Source: Sinorhizobium kostiense
Lineage (GTDB): Bacteria > Pseudomonadota > Alphaproteobacteria > Rhizobiales > Rhizobiaceae
Assembly (NCBI RefSeq): GCF_017874595.1
Contig: NZ_JAGILA010000001.1
Span: 496,001 to 560,000, forward strand
Reading direction: 5' to 3'
Length of the DNA: 64,000 nt
Of the stretch, positions 8,627 through 17,637 are shown piece after piece. How positions within the stretch are numbered: position 1 is the stretch's first letter; every line of letters starts with the position of its first letter. Below the pieces are notes generated by a model. It searched no databases, was not told where the DNA came from, and saw nothing but the letters and a program-made list of their open reading frames with translations. The translations under genes were made by a program, and so were the position numbers.

Positions 8627-9385
8627 ATGGAAGCTCTGACCGCCTTGGCGCGTAACAGCGTTTTCACGGCATTGTTCGGCTGCACGCTCCTCTTGCCTTC
8701 CGCCTCGGCTGAAGAGGCCGCCGATCTGGCGACGGCAATGCGGCTCGCCGAATTGCTGAGGGCCGCGCGAAGCGTGCTTTCGAACTTCCAGCCGCTCATC
8801 AACGACCCGGCTCTTGGAGACAAACATCTCGACGGCGCGCGCTTCACCGCGGAGGCGACTGCCCTTTATGCCAAGCGCACCGGCGGTCAGTTGATCCCGG
8901 ATGATCTGGCGGAGCGCGATCGCACATTGCTCCAGGCGCAGATCGAGTCCATGCGGGAAGTCATCGACGAGCAGCAGGAAGACATCAACCGACCGGGCAT
9001 TGGATTCAAGGGTTTCGTCCCGGCCGTCTTCGCCCGCCTGATGAACGAGAAATTCACCGCCAAGATGGGGAACGAAGCGCTGGTCCGCGTAACGGCCCCG
9101 GAGATTCTGGTGCGCAACCGCAAGTCCCTTCCCGATGCCTGGGAGACACGAGTCATCAACGAGGCCTTCTCGGATCCCGAGAGACCAAAGGGCGATGCCT
9201 ATACGGAAGTGACCGAGGTGAACGGCCGCCCGGCTTTCCGGATGCTACTGCCGGAATATTACACGGAATCCTGCCTCTCCTGTCACGGCGGGCCTAAGGG
9301 CGAAATCGACATTACCGGCTATCCGAAGGAAGGTGGCAAGGCGGGTGACCTGGGCGGTGCCATCAGCATCGTCTTGTTCAAATGA
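8627..9385 (+). CDS. DUF3365 (Tll0287-like) periplasmic haem-binding sensor protein
   Basis: 252 residues from the ATG at 8627, which follows GGGAGGGA; longer frames to the left run antisense through real genes. A signal peptide ends near AEEA (residue ~30). The body has the Tll0287/DUF3365 features, with GFKGFVPAVFARLMNEKF around residue 126 and a single c-type haem site CLSCH at 216-220. Likely exported, haem bound covalently, acting as a redox or gas sensor. Its last codon overlaps the hybrid kinase start (ATGA), so it probably feeds that kinase. Confidence 0.85.
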   Translation: MEALTALARNSVFTALFGCTLLLPSASAEEAADLATAMRLAELLRAARSVLSNFQPLINDPALGDKHLDGARFTAEATALYAKRTGGQLIPDDLAERDRTLLQAQIESMREVIDEQQEDINRPGIGFKGFVPAVFARLMNEKFTAKMGNEALVRVTAPEILVRNRKSLPDAWETRVINEAFSDPERPKGDAYTEVTEVNGRPAFRMLLPEYYTESCLSCHGGPKGEIDITGYPKEGGKAGDLGGAISIVLFK

Positions 9386-12138
9386 GCGCGCTCGGCCACG
9401 AGCTGCGGTCGAGCGGGGCTGCCCCGCCGGACAAAGGACCGGCCAGCCGGCTCGCCAACCTGCCGATTTCGGCCCGTGTAGCTGCGCTGACTGCAGCCGG
9501 CCTGATCAGCCTTGTCCTCTCATCCGTGTTTCTCACCCAGGCTCTCTATCGCAGCGCCGAGCGCATGGCCGAAACGAGAGAGCTTTTCGACCGGGCGGCA
9601 TCAGCGACCGCAGCGCATGTCGCCTTCGGAGATCTGCGGTACTGGCTGACCGACCTCTCCGTCAGCCTGCTGATGAATTCGCAGCGAAATGCCGACCAGG
9701 CTCGCGAGCGCCTGCAGGTCCAGCTGGAGCGCCTCGCCAAACATGCGCCTGCGGCCGTCGAGGAAATCCGCACCGAGGTCGACGCGTATGTCGAAACGGC
9801 ATTGCAGGCGGCGGACAGCTACACCCAGGACAATCGCATCGTCGGCAACGCCTTCCTGGCAAGGGCACGCACCCATAGCAGCAGTGTCGATGAGAATCTC
9901 AACAAGCTCGTGGAGCAGGTGAAGGCCGATGCCGATGCCGCCCGCGCCGAGGTCGTGGCACAAACTGAAAAGACCGCCACTGCCGCTGCCATTCTGGTCG
10001 GTGTCCTCGTGCTGGTCGGCTCATTTCTCACGTTCCTCGTCCTGCGCTCCATCGTCGTTCCACTCCGGCGCCTCAACCGCGTGATCGGAGATCTGACGGA
10101 AGGCCGTTACGACGTCGAAATCCCCGAGGGGCGAGGCGATGAACTCGGGGCAATGGCAAGGACGCTTTCGCTCTTCCGCCAAAGCGCGATCGAAAAGCAA
10201 AGGCTCGAGGGTGAAGCAGAGCGGCAGAGGCGGACGATCGCCGCGGCGCTCGAGGCGATTTCCGATGGATTCGTTCTCTATGACCCGGACGACAGGATTC
10301 TGGTCGCGAACAGCAAATATTGCGAGATTTTCTCCAGCCACAGCCCGAGCGAGCTGCGCGGCAAGAGCTTCCGCGAGGTGCTGGAGCAGAACCTCGCAAG
10401 CGGCCAGGCAGATCTCGAGGGCATGTCGCCACAGGAGTGGCTCAAGGACCGCCTGAGCCGTCACCGGGATCCGGCGGGGCTTTCGGACGAGAAGAGAGTC
10501 GGCGACAAATGGGTCAGGATCACCAAGCGCAAGATTCCCGATGGCGGCACGGTCGCAGTCTATACCGACATCACTGAACTCAAGCAGAGGCAAGTGGAGC
10601 TCGAACGCGCGAAGAGCAAAGCCGAATCTGCAAGCGAGGCCAAAAGCCATTTTCTCGCCTCGATGAGCCACGAATTGCGTACGCCGCTGAACGCCATCAT
10701 CGGCTACAGCGAGATGCTGATCGAAGAGGCGCGCGATCACGAGGAGGACGATCTCGTTCCGGACCTTGAGAAAATCGCCTCCGCTGGCCGCCATCTCCTG
10801 TCGCTCATCAACGACATACTCGACCTGTCGAAGATCGAGGCGAACAAGATGGAGGTCTTCCTCGAAACATTCGACCTCACCGACCTGCTCCGCGACGTGA
10901 GCGCCACCGTCGCACCGCTGATGGCGAAGAACCGGAACGAGTTCATACAGGACCTCGATGGCGATCTTGGAACGATGCACTCGGATCAAACGAAACTTCG
11001 CCAAAACCTCTTCAACCTGCTCAGCAACGCAGCCAAGTTCACCAGTGGCGGTCAGGTGCAGCTTTCGGTCCGGCGTGAGAACCGAGCAAACGGTGATTGG
11101 CTCGTGTTCAAGGTTTCCGACACCGGGATTGGCATGACGCCGGAACAGCAAGACCGTCTTTTCAACGCATTCACGCAGGCCGATGCCTCGACGACCCGCA
11201 ATTACGGCGGCACAGGTTTGGGCCTGAGCATCACCCGCAGTTTCTGCCGAATGATCGGTGGCGTCATCAAAGTCGATAGCGAAGTGGGAAAAGGCTCGGT
11301 GTTCACGATGGAAGTACCGGCGCGGATCCAGCGCAAAGCGGACGAGGCAACGTCAACCGAGCTGTCGGCGATGATCACGCCAGGCCGCACCGCGCTTGTC
11401 ATCGACGACGATCCGGCTGCCCGTAAGCTGATCGCCAAGGCGCTCGCCGAAGCGGGGCTTGCCTCGATCGAGGCGGCAAGCGGCGCGGAAGGCTTGGCTG
11501 CCGCCCGGGCGCACCGACCCGCCGCAATCATTCTCGACATCATCATGCCCCACCAGGACGGCTGGTCCGTACTGCGGACCTTGAAGAGCGATCCCGAGCT
11601 CTGCACGATCCCCGTGATCCTGGCGACGATCCTGGCGGATCGGGAACTCGGCCTCTCGCTCGGCGCCGTCGAGTACCTGACCAAGCCCATCGATACGGAC
11701 AAGCTGATCCAGACGATCGAGGCGCACGGCGGCAGCAACCGCGAGGTCCTGGTCATCGACGACGATCAGGCTTCCCGCGAGTTTCTCCGACGGATCCTGG
11801 TGAAGCGGAATTGGACGGTCCACGAGGCGGCAGACGGCGTGCGCGGAATCGAAATGATGAAGCGACTCCTGCCACGCCTCGTTCTGCTCGATCTGCTGAT
11901 GCCGGAGATGGACGGTTTCCAGACGCTGAACGAGATGCAGAGGAGCCCGGACCTCCAGAACATTCCGGTGGTCGTCGTCACATCCAAGGATCTGTCCGCA
12001 AAAGAGTTGAGCTGGTTGCGCGAGCGCGCGGTCGCTGTCGTGAACAAGGGCGCAACCAGCAGGTCTCAACTGGTCGCCGCGCTCGAGCGCCAGATCGGAT
12101 CAGGCGAAACGGCCGGGGAGGCCGTCGCCGACGGATGA
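9382..12138 (+). CDS. Hybrid sensor histidine kinase with HAMP, PAS and two receiver domains
   Basis: 918-residue inner-membrane kinase. Order: membrane segment ~33-54, helical periplasmic sensor, second segment ~200-222, HAMP, PAS (about 290-395), HisKA with phospho-His430 in SHELRTPLN, HATPase (N box FNLLSNAAKF, G boxes DTGIGM and GGTGLGLSI), receiver 1 with Asp719 (LDIIMP), receiver 2 with Asp837 (LDLLMP). Translationally coupled to the haem protein upstream and followed by a single-receiver gene and a receiver-cyclase gene, so a phosphorelay is likely. The signal is inferred to come from the haem protein. Confidence 0.92.
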   Translation: MSALGHELRSSGAAPPDKGPASRLANLPISARVAALTAAGLISLVLSSVFLTQALYRSAERMAETRELFDRAASATAAHVAFGDLRYWLTDLSVSLLMNSQRNADQARERLQVQLERLAKHAPAAVEEIRTEVDAYVETALQAADSYTQDNRIVGNAFLARARTHSSSVDENLNKLVEQVKADADAARAEVVAQTEKTATAAAILVGVLVLVGSFLTFLVLRSIVVPLRRLNRVIGDLTEGRYDVEIPEGRGDELGAMARTLSLFRQSAIEKQRLEGEAERQRRTIAAALEAISDGFVLYDPDDRILVANSKYCEIFSSHSPSELRGKSFREVLEQNLASGQADLEGMSPQEWLKDRLSRHRDPAGLSDEKRVGDKWVRITKRKIPDGGTVAVYTDITELKQRQVELERAKSKAESASEAKSHFLASMSHELRTPLNAIIGYSEMLIEEARDHEEDDLVPDLEKIASAGRHLLSLINDILDLSKIEANKMEVFLETFDLTDLLRDVSATVAPLMAKNRNEFIQDLDGDLGTMHSDQTKLRQNLFNLLSNAAKFTSGGQVQLSVRRENRANGDWLVFKVSDTGIGMTPEQQDRLFNAFTQADASTTRNYGGTGLGLSITRSFCRMIGGVIKVDSEVGKGSVFTMEVPARIQRKADEATSTELSAMITPGRTALVIDDDPAARKLIAKALAEAGLASIEAASGAEGLAAARAHRPAAIILDIIMPHQDGWSVLRTLKSDPELCTIPVILATILADRELGLSLGAVEYLTKPIDTDKLIQTIEAHGGSNREVLVIDDDQASREFLRRILVKRNWTVHEAADGVRGIEMMKRLLPRLVLLDLLMPEMDGFQTLNEMQRSPDLQNIPVVVVTSKDLSAKELSWLRERAVAVVNKGATSRSQLVAALERQIGSGETAGEAVADG

Positions 12139-12199
12139 ACCGCTACTGCGCCTCGCGCACGCTGGCGATTTTAGGAGCATAGCCGGAGGAGAACCCGGA

Positions 12200-12571
12200 A
12201 TGACGAGAATCCTTCTGGTGGAAGACAATGAAATGAACAGGGACATGCTCTCGCGACGGCTGTCCCGTCGCGGCTTCGATGTGCTGATCGCGGAGAATGG
12301 TAGAGCCGGCGTCGAAGTCGCCGCCGCGGAAAAACCGGACCTCATCCTGATGGACATGAGCTTGCCGGTGATGGACGGCTGGGAAGCGACCAAACGAATC
12401 AAAGCCAATCCGTCCACATCCGCCATACCCGTCATCGCCCTGACGGCGCATGCGATGGCAAGCGACCGGGAGATGGCACTCGAGGCAGGCTGCGACGACT
12501 ATGACAGCAAGCCGATCGATCTGCCCCAGCTGCTCCGCAAGATCGAACAGCTGCTCGCCGCACCTCACTGA
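12200..12571 (+). CDS. Single-domain response regulator (DivK-like)
   Basis: 123 residues, receiver domain only: acidic pocket LLVEDNEMNRDM, phospho-acceptor Asp52 (MDMSLPVMDGWEA), Thr/Ser switch ALTAHA, and conserved Lys in SKPIDLP. A GGAGG site precedes the ATG. Such free receivers shuttle phosphate or act by protein contact. It sits between the hybrid kinase and the cyclase and probably belongs to the same relay. It resembles DivK in length, but no cell-cycle role can be read from sequence. Confidence 0.9.
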   Translation: MTRILLVEDNEMNRDMLSRRLSRRGFDVLIAENGRAGVEVAAAEKPDLILMDMSLPVMDGWEATKRIKANPSTSAIPVIALTAHAMASDREMALEAGCDDYDSKPIDLPQLLRKIEQLLAAPH

Positions 12572-12585
12572 ACGGCGTTCGGAAA

Positions 12586-14139
12586 ATGAGTCTCGGCAAC
12601 GAATTTCAGCGCCAGGTCATCGCCGCCCACGTGTCACAACGGCTCGCCGGCCCGGCGCGGGCTATACTGGGATATCAGGAATTGCTGTTCGAGCAGGCGC
12701 GGGAGCTGGGGCTGAACCATGTCGACGCAGACCTGGAGCGGATCGGCGCCGCGGCACGACAATTGAACGGGCTCATCGACGGGCTGCTCGACGGCAAGGC
12801 CTGTTCTCCCGAGGGAAAAGAACCCGAGGCGGAGGCAAGGCTCCGCCATGATCTGCGTACTCCGCTCAATGCCATCATCGGCTACTCGGAAATGATTCTC
12901 GAAGAGGTGGCGGATTCGCCGCTGAAGGAGGATCTCAACGTCATCCTTGCGGCAGCGGCCGAACTCCTGAAGCAGGTCGACTCCCTTGCCGGTCTTTGGC
13001 GCGGAGAAGCAATCGAAGCGCTGCAGCCGGCGGAGCAAACCACGATAGACGCGGCAGCACTCGAACGGATCCTGTTCAAGGCCAGGCACGAAACATTCCC
13101 CGATCTGGCCGGCAAGATTCTGATCGTCGACGACGTCGCCAGCAACCGTGACCTGCTGTCGCGGCGCCTGCGGCGCGATGGTCATCGCGTCTTCACCGCC
13201 GATTGCGGCCTCTCCGCCCTTGCGAGATTGGCGAAGGACGAGTTCGACCTCATTCTGCTCGACATATTGATGCCGGACATGAACGGCATCGAGATTCTCT
13301 CGCGGCTGAAGTCTGAGAGCCGTTGGCGCCATGTCCCAGTGATCATGATATCCGGCTTGAGCGAGGTCGCCGCCGTTGCCCGGTGCATCGAGGCGGGGGC
13401 CGATGACTATCTTACGAAGCCATTCAACGCGACACTTTTGCGCGCGCGCATCAACTCCGCGCTCGAGAAGAAGCGCTGGCTCGACCGCGAACACCGCTAT
13501 CTGCAGCAGATCGAAACGGAGAAACGCCGTGTCGATGCGCTGATCCATGCAATCCTGCCTGACCAGATCGTCGCGCGGTTGCAGGGCGGCGAGGCAATCA
13601 TCGCGGACCGCTTCGATGCGGTTTCGATCCTGTTTGCGGATATCGTCGGTTTCTCGCCAATCGCGACGAGGCTGCCGCCGTCAGAGCTCGTAAGGCGGCT
13701 GGACGGATTGTTCAGCAAGTTCGATCTCCTGACCGAGCAGCATCGGGTGGAGAAGATCAAGACCATCGGAGATGCCTACATGGCCGCCTGCGGAATTCCG
13801 GAGCCGGCAGCGGATCACGCCGACAGGATCGTCGCTCTCGGACGATCCATGCTGAACGCGTTGGACGCTATGCCCCCGGACAGCGACCGCTTTCGCATAA
13901 GAATCGGGATCCATTCGGGACCGGTCGTCGCCGGCCTGATCGGCCGGCATCGCTTTGTCTACGACGTGTGGGGAGAAACGGTGAACATTGCGAGCCGGCT
14001 CGAGTCCCAGGGCGTAGCCGATCACATACAGTTTTCCGAAGCGACCATGCGCGCCCTGAGTGGCTCCTGGACATTCGAGCCGCGTTGTGGGTTGGAGCTG
14101 CGAGGTATCGGCACCGTCAAGACCTATCTCATGCGGTAG
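12586..14139 (+). CDS. Receiver-adenylate cyclase with tandem HisKA-like helices
   Basis: 517 residues. Residues ~15-70 and ~85-140 are two HisKA-like dimerisation hairpins: the second has His88 in RHDLRTPLN, the first lacks the His. No HATPase domain follows. A receiver spans ~176-298 (VDD, Asp226, K278 in TKPF), and a class III cyclase ~340-517 with metal Asp352 (FADIVG) and Asp396 (TIGDAYM); the Lys in KIKTIGD and Asp in YDVWGETVN favour ATP as substrate. It would make cAMP under control of the upstream kinase. The unusual N-terminus is discussed as a finding. Confidence 0.88.
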   Translation: MSLGNEFQRQVIAAHVSQRLAGPARAILGYQELLFEQARELGLNHVDADLERIGAAARQLNGLIDGLLDGKACSPEGKEPEAEARLRHDLRTPLNAIIGYSEMILEEVADSPLKEDLNVILAAAAELLKQVDSLAGLWRGEAIEALQPAEQTTIDAAALERILFKARHETFPDLAGKILIVDDVASNRDLLSRRLRRDGHRVFTADCGLSALARLAKDEFDLILLDILMPDMNGIEILSRLKSESRWRHVPVIMISGLSEVAAVARCIEAGADDYLTKPFNATLLRARINSALEKKRWLDREHRYLQQIETEKRRVDALIHAILPDQIVARLQGGEAIIADRFDAVSILFADIVGFSPIATRLPPSELVRRLDGLFSKFDLLTEQHRVEKIKTIGDAYMAACGIPEPAADHADRIVALGRSMLNALDAMPPDSDRFRIRIGIHSGPVVAGLIGRHRFVYDVWGETVNIASRLESQGVADHIQFSEATMRALSGSWTFEPRCGLELRGIGTVKTYLMR

Positions 14140-14151
14140 GCACGCATCGTC

Positions 14152-15693
14152 CTATTGCACCGGGGCGGTCTCCATGGGAGTTGGACTCGGTGGCGCCGTG
14201 CCCTCGGGGGCCTGCGCCTCGGGGATTTGCGCCTCCGGGGCCGGTGCCTCGGGCAGCGGCGCTTGCGTCGACCCGGTCGTATCCGGCTCGCCGCCGGTGT
14301 CGCTCGTAAGCGCGGGTGCCCGCTGTCCGTCCGTTCCGATCGGACTCGGTGTCACGGAGCCGTCCGCGGCGGCGACACGCCAGACGGCGTTTCCTGCGTC
14401 ATCGGCGATGAGCAGCGCACCGGTGCCGTCGATTGCGAGGCCCACCGGCCGGCCGCGGGCTTGCTCCCCCTCGAGGAAGCCGGTCACGACATCCTGTGCC
14501 TTACCCGCCGGGCGGCCGTTTTCGAAAGGTATGTATACGACCTTGTAACCGTTGAAGGCCTGGCGGTTCCAGCTGCCGTGCATGCCGACGAAGGCGCCGC
14601 CGGCATAGGCCTCCGGCAAAGCGGAGTTGTAGGTGAAGACCAATCCTAGTGCGGCGACATGGCTCGAAAGCGCGTAATCCGGGACGATTGCCTTCTCCAC
14701 CATTTCCGGCCGCGGCGGATAGACCCGTTCATCCACGTGATTGCCGAAATAGCTCCAGGGCCAGCCGTAGAATCCGCCTTCCTGCACCGAGGTCATGTAA
14801 TCCGGCACGAGGTTCGGACCGAGTTCGTCGCGCTCGTTGATGACGGCCCAGAGGACGCCGGTCTCGGGATGGAAGACAAGCCCGTTTGGATTGCGCAGGC
14901 CCGTAGCGAAGATGCGGGCGGCGCCCGTTTGGCGGTCCACCTGCCAAATGGCGGCGCGGCCCTTCTCCGCCTCCAGCCCACGTTCGCCGACATTGGAATT
15001 GGAGCCGACGGAAGCGTAGAGGTAGCGGCCGTCAGGGCTGAGCGCCAGATCCTTGGTCCAGTGGTGATTGATGGGGCCGCCGGGAAGCGGCGTCAGCACG
15101 CGAGGATCGCCGGCGATTTCCGTCTGGCCGAGCTGATAGGGATAGGCGAGGATCGCGTCGGCCGCGGCCACGTAAAGAGTCCCATCGTACCACGCAACGC
15201 CGAAGGGAGAGTTGAGCCCGGTCAGGAGATCGTGCCGTTCATCCACCTGCCCATCGCGATTGGTATCGCGCAGCAGCGTGATCAGGTTGCTCTCCTTCTG
15301 ATTGCCGCCGCCCCCTCGGGCCCATGACATGATCCAGCCGCGGACCAGGTCCTTGGGCGTCGATATCGGCTTGCCCGGCGGTTCCCGCCCCTGCACGACG
15401 AGTACGTCGCCGTTCGGCAAGGTATGGACCGTGCGCGGGTTGGCGAAGTCCTTCGCATAAACGCTGACTGCCAGGTCTTCCGGGACGGCCGGGGCCTGAC
15501 CATCCTGCCAGCCGACGATCTCGGCGATCTTGAGATCGGGGAGAAGCTCGGACGTGGGCTCGGGCAGGACCGGATCGGGCCCGATCTGCTGCGAGACGTC
15601 GAAATCTGCATCGTCGCCGCAGCCGGCAAGCATGGTGATTACCAGAGCGCTCGCGGCCAGCGCAGGCGCGCGTAGGAAGGCCGGCCTATGCAT
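14152..15693 (-). CDS. PQQ-dependent sugar dehydrogenase-like lipoprotein (L-sorbosone dehydrogenase family)
   Basis: 513 residues. The N-terminus is a lipoprotein signal with lipobox LAGC (cysteine ~25), so it should be anchored in the periplasm. The body is a six-bladed propeller of the sorbosone/glucose dehydrogenase type: NPRTVHTLPNGDVLVVQ, GLNSPFGVAWYDGTLYVA, HHWTKDLALSPDGRYLYASV, ATGLRNPNGLVFHPETG and GGAFVGMHGSWNR. The last 60 residues are proline- and glutamate-rich low complexity. Substrate unknown. Its ATG overlaps the stop of the DUF2231 gene upstream, so the two form an operon. Confidence 0.85.
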   Translation of the reverse strand: MHRPAFLRAPALAASALVITMLAGCGDDADFDVSQQIGPDPVLPEPTSELLPDLKIAEIVGWQDGQAPAVPEDLAVSVYAKDFANPRTVHTLPNGDVLVVQGREPPGKPISTPKDLVRGWIMSWARGGGGNQKESNLITLLRDTNRDGQVDERHDLLTGLNSPFGVAWYDGTLYVAAADAILAYPYQLGQTEIAGDPRVLTPLPGGPINHHWTKDLALSPDGRYLYASVGSNSNVGERGLEAEKGRAAIWQVDRQTGAARIFATGLRNPNGLVFHPETGVLWAVINERDELGPNLVPDYMTSVQEGGFYGWPWSYFGNHVDERVYPPRPEMVEKAIVPDYALSSHVAALGLVFTYNSALPEAYAGGAFVGMHGSWNRQAFNGYKVVYIPFENGRPAGKAQDVVTGFLEGEQARGRPVGLAIDGTGALLIADDAGNAVWRVAAADGSVTPSPIGTDGQRAPALTSDTGGEPDTTGSTQAPLPEAPAPEAQIPEAQAPEGTAPPSPTPMETAPVQ

Positions 15694-16135
15694 GATAGCT
15701 CACTCCGACGCGCCGAACGGCTAGCGTTCCGTCAAGCACGGCGACGACGGCCATGAGAAGCACCGTCGCCGCCGACAGCACCAGCCCCGTCGGCACTATG
15801 GCCGTCCAGCCATCTCCGGCATGGACGAGATTATTGATGAAGGCGAGGACGAGGATGACGACGTAACCGATCGCATGCAGCCACGTCCTATGGCCGCGTC
15901 GCTCCGTTCGAAGCAGCAATGCCACGACCCCGGTCAGGCCGGCCACGACGCCGAATGCCATTCCGGCAAAGAGCAGCCAGGCAGAGAAGTGGTGCCACAT
16001 GATATCGCCGGTCTGCCAGTAGGCGGTGTCGGTCAGAAGCGCCAGCGTGAAGCAGGCGATCGGAAACGGCACGAACAGCAGGTGGATCGGGGCCCAAGCG
16101 GTTGTGGCGGTCGACGGAGATTCCTCCAGGCTCAT
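15686..16135 (-). CDS. DUF2231 membrane protein
   Basis: 149 residues from the ATG at 16133-16135, with GGAGGCG upstream; a longer frame adds 23 unlikely residues. Four hydrophobic segments are visible, the first in PIHLLFVPFPIACFTLALL with the HLLFVPFPI signature of DUF2231 membrane proteins, which often accompany haem or quinoprotein dehydrogenases. It overlaps the sugar dehydrogenase gene by eight bases. A possible electron-transfer partner role is inferred from coupling only. Confidence 0.8.
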   Translation of the reverse strand: MSLEESPSTATTAWAPIHLLFVPFPIACFTLALLTDTAYWQTGDIMWHHFSAWLLFAGMAFGVVAGLTGVVALLLRTERRGHRTWLHAIGYVVILVLAFINNLVHAGDGWTAIVPTGLVLSAATVLLMAVVAVLDGTLAVRRVGVSYHA

Positions 16136-16162
16136 CGGCGCCTCCTGTCTTGTCGGCAACCC

Positions 16163-16187
16163 AACGTCACTTCCCGCGTTTTGTTCC
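16163..16187 (-). promoter_or_regulatory. RpoE2/EcfG-type promoter candidate (DUF2231-dehydrogenase operon)
   Basis: GGAAC, 18 bases, TT on the minus strand, also reading N16-CGTT. The TT lies 28 bases before the start at 16135, ideal for a short leader. Confidence 0.65.
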
Positions 16188-16227
16188 TTTCTCGATACGA
16201 GCACAGGCGTCGCCAGACTGCACCCGC

Positions 16228-17637
16228 CTATTGCGCGAAGTCGATGACCCGGTTCGATATGCGTTCGGCGAGATGGCGGTCGTGGGTGACGAGAAGGACG
16301 CCAAGGCCAGTCTCGCGGACGATTTCCAGCAGAAACGCGACGACTTCTCTCTGGCTGACCGGATCGAGCCGGGAGGTGGCTTCGTCGGCAAAGAGAAACA
16401 CGGGCTCGAGCAACAGAGCCCGTACCAGCGCGAAGCGCTGCAACTCACCGCCGGAGATCTGGCCGGGCAGCCGGTCCAGCAGAGAAGATTGCAAGCGCAG
16501 CCTCGAAACCAGCCTCTCCACCACGTTCCAGCTTCGTCCGTGCAGCCGAGCCAGGTCGGCAAGCCCCTTTCGGATCGGCTGATGTGGCGCGAAGACGGAG
16601 GGCGGGTCCTGATAGAGCTTCTGGTAGCGTAGGGCAGGCAAATCGTTCCGCCGCTCCACGGAGCCGGAATCGGACTTGACGAGTCCCAGTAGGATGTTGC
16701 CGAGGGTGGTCTTGCCGCAACCGCTCGGTCCAACGACGGCTACGATCTCGCCGGCGCGTATCTCGACGTTGAGATCGGCGAACAGCGACGCCTCGCCGAA
16801 GGCCTTGGCGAGCCCGTATCCGGCAAGCACCACTCCGCCTGGCGTCGTTGGTGCCTGTCGGCTCCAGCTCTCGGGATCGGCGGCGAGCAGCGCGCGGCTG
16901 TAATCATGCGTCGGCGCGGACAACTGTCTTTCCGCGGGGCCGCACTCGATCAGTTCGCCATTCAGCATCACGCCCACCATGCCGCCGAGCGCCCGCGCCA
17001 CAGCGACGTCATGGGTGATGGTCAGCAGCAAGCGTCCGTTTTCGACTTCCTGGCGGAGCCGTGCAGTAACGGAATCGCGCAGGGCCGCGTCGAGCCCTTT
17101 CGTCGGCTCGTCGGCAATCAACAGGTCGCTCCCGGCCGCATGAGCGATGGCGATCGCCACCCGCTGCGCCATTCCACCGGACATCTGGAACGGATAAAGG
17201 CGGCCAGCTCCCGGAAGATCGACCTCGCCGAGGTTGCCTGCCGCCAGTTGCCTGCTCCGCCGCGCATCCCGCCCTTTGACATAGCGATGAACCTCCGCCA
17301 CCTGCCCTTGGACCCGCATCGTCGGGTCGAGCGCGAGCCACGGCTCCTGCGGGAGCAGCGAAATCTCGCGTCCCCAGAGTCGCCGCTGTACGCCACGCGA
17401 ACCGGCGAGGAGATCATTGCCGTCGAGACGAACCTTTCCAGTGGCCCTGAGCTCGGGCGGCAGACTTCCCATGATCGCTTGCGCGACGAGCGACTTGCCC
17501 GATCCGCTCTCGCCAAGCAGCGTCAGCGGTCTGCCCCTGCCTATGGTGAAAGAGATGTCGGAAACAACGCGGCCGGCGGCGGACTCGACGGCAAGCCCGC
17601 TGACCGACAGTTCCTGTATCGCAGTTCGCACGTTCAT
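16228..17637 (-). CDS. Peptide/nickel-type ABC transporter ATP-binding protein, two fused ATPase domains
   Basis: 469 residues carrying two complete nucleotide-binding domains (DppD plus DppF in one chain). Domain 1: Walker A GESGSGKS, signature SGGMAQR, Walker B LLIADEP. Domain 2: Walker A GPSGCGKT, signature SGGELQR, Walker B FLFADEAT. It powers the permeases encoded just upstream, whose stop overlaps its ATG. Fused ATPases are common in rhizobial Opp/Nik systems. The substrate is probably nickel, zinc or a metallophore, judged by the binding protein and promoter. Confidence 0.9.
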   Translation of the reverse strand: MNVRTAIQELSVSGLAVESAAGRVVSDISFTIGRGRPLTLLGESGSGKSLVAQAIMGSLPPELRATGKVRLDGNDLLAGSRGVQRRLWGREISLLPQEPWLALDPTMRVQGQVAEVHRYVKGRDARRSRQLAAGNLGEVDLPGAGRLYPFQMSGGMAQRVAIAIAHAAGSDLLIADEPTKGLDAALRDSVTARLRQEVENGRLLLTITHDVAVARALGGMVGVMLNGELIECGPAERQLSAPTHDYSRALLAADPESWSRQAPTTPGGVVLAGYGLAKAFGEASLFADLNVEIRAGEIVAVVGPSGCGKTTLGNILLGLVKSDSGSVERRNDLPALRYQKLYQDPPSVFAPHQPIRKGLADLARLHGRSWNVVERLVSRLRLQSSLLDRLPGQISGGELQRFALVRALLLEPVFLFADEATSRLDPVSQREVVAFLLEIVRETGLGVLLVTHDRHLAERISNRVIDFAQ

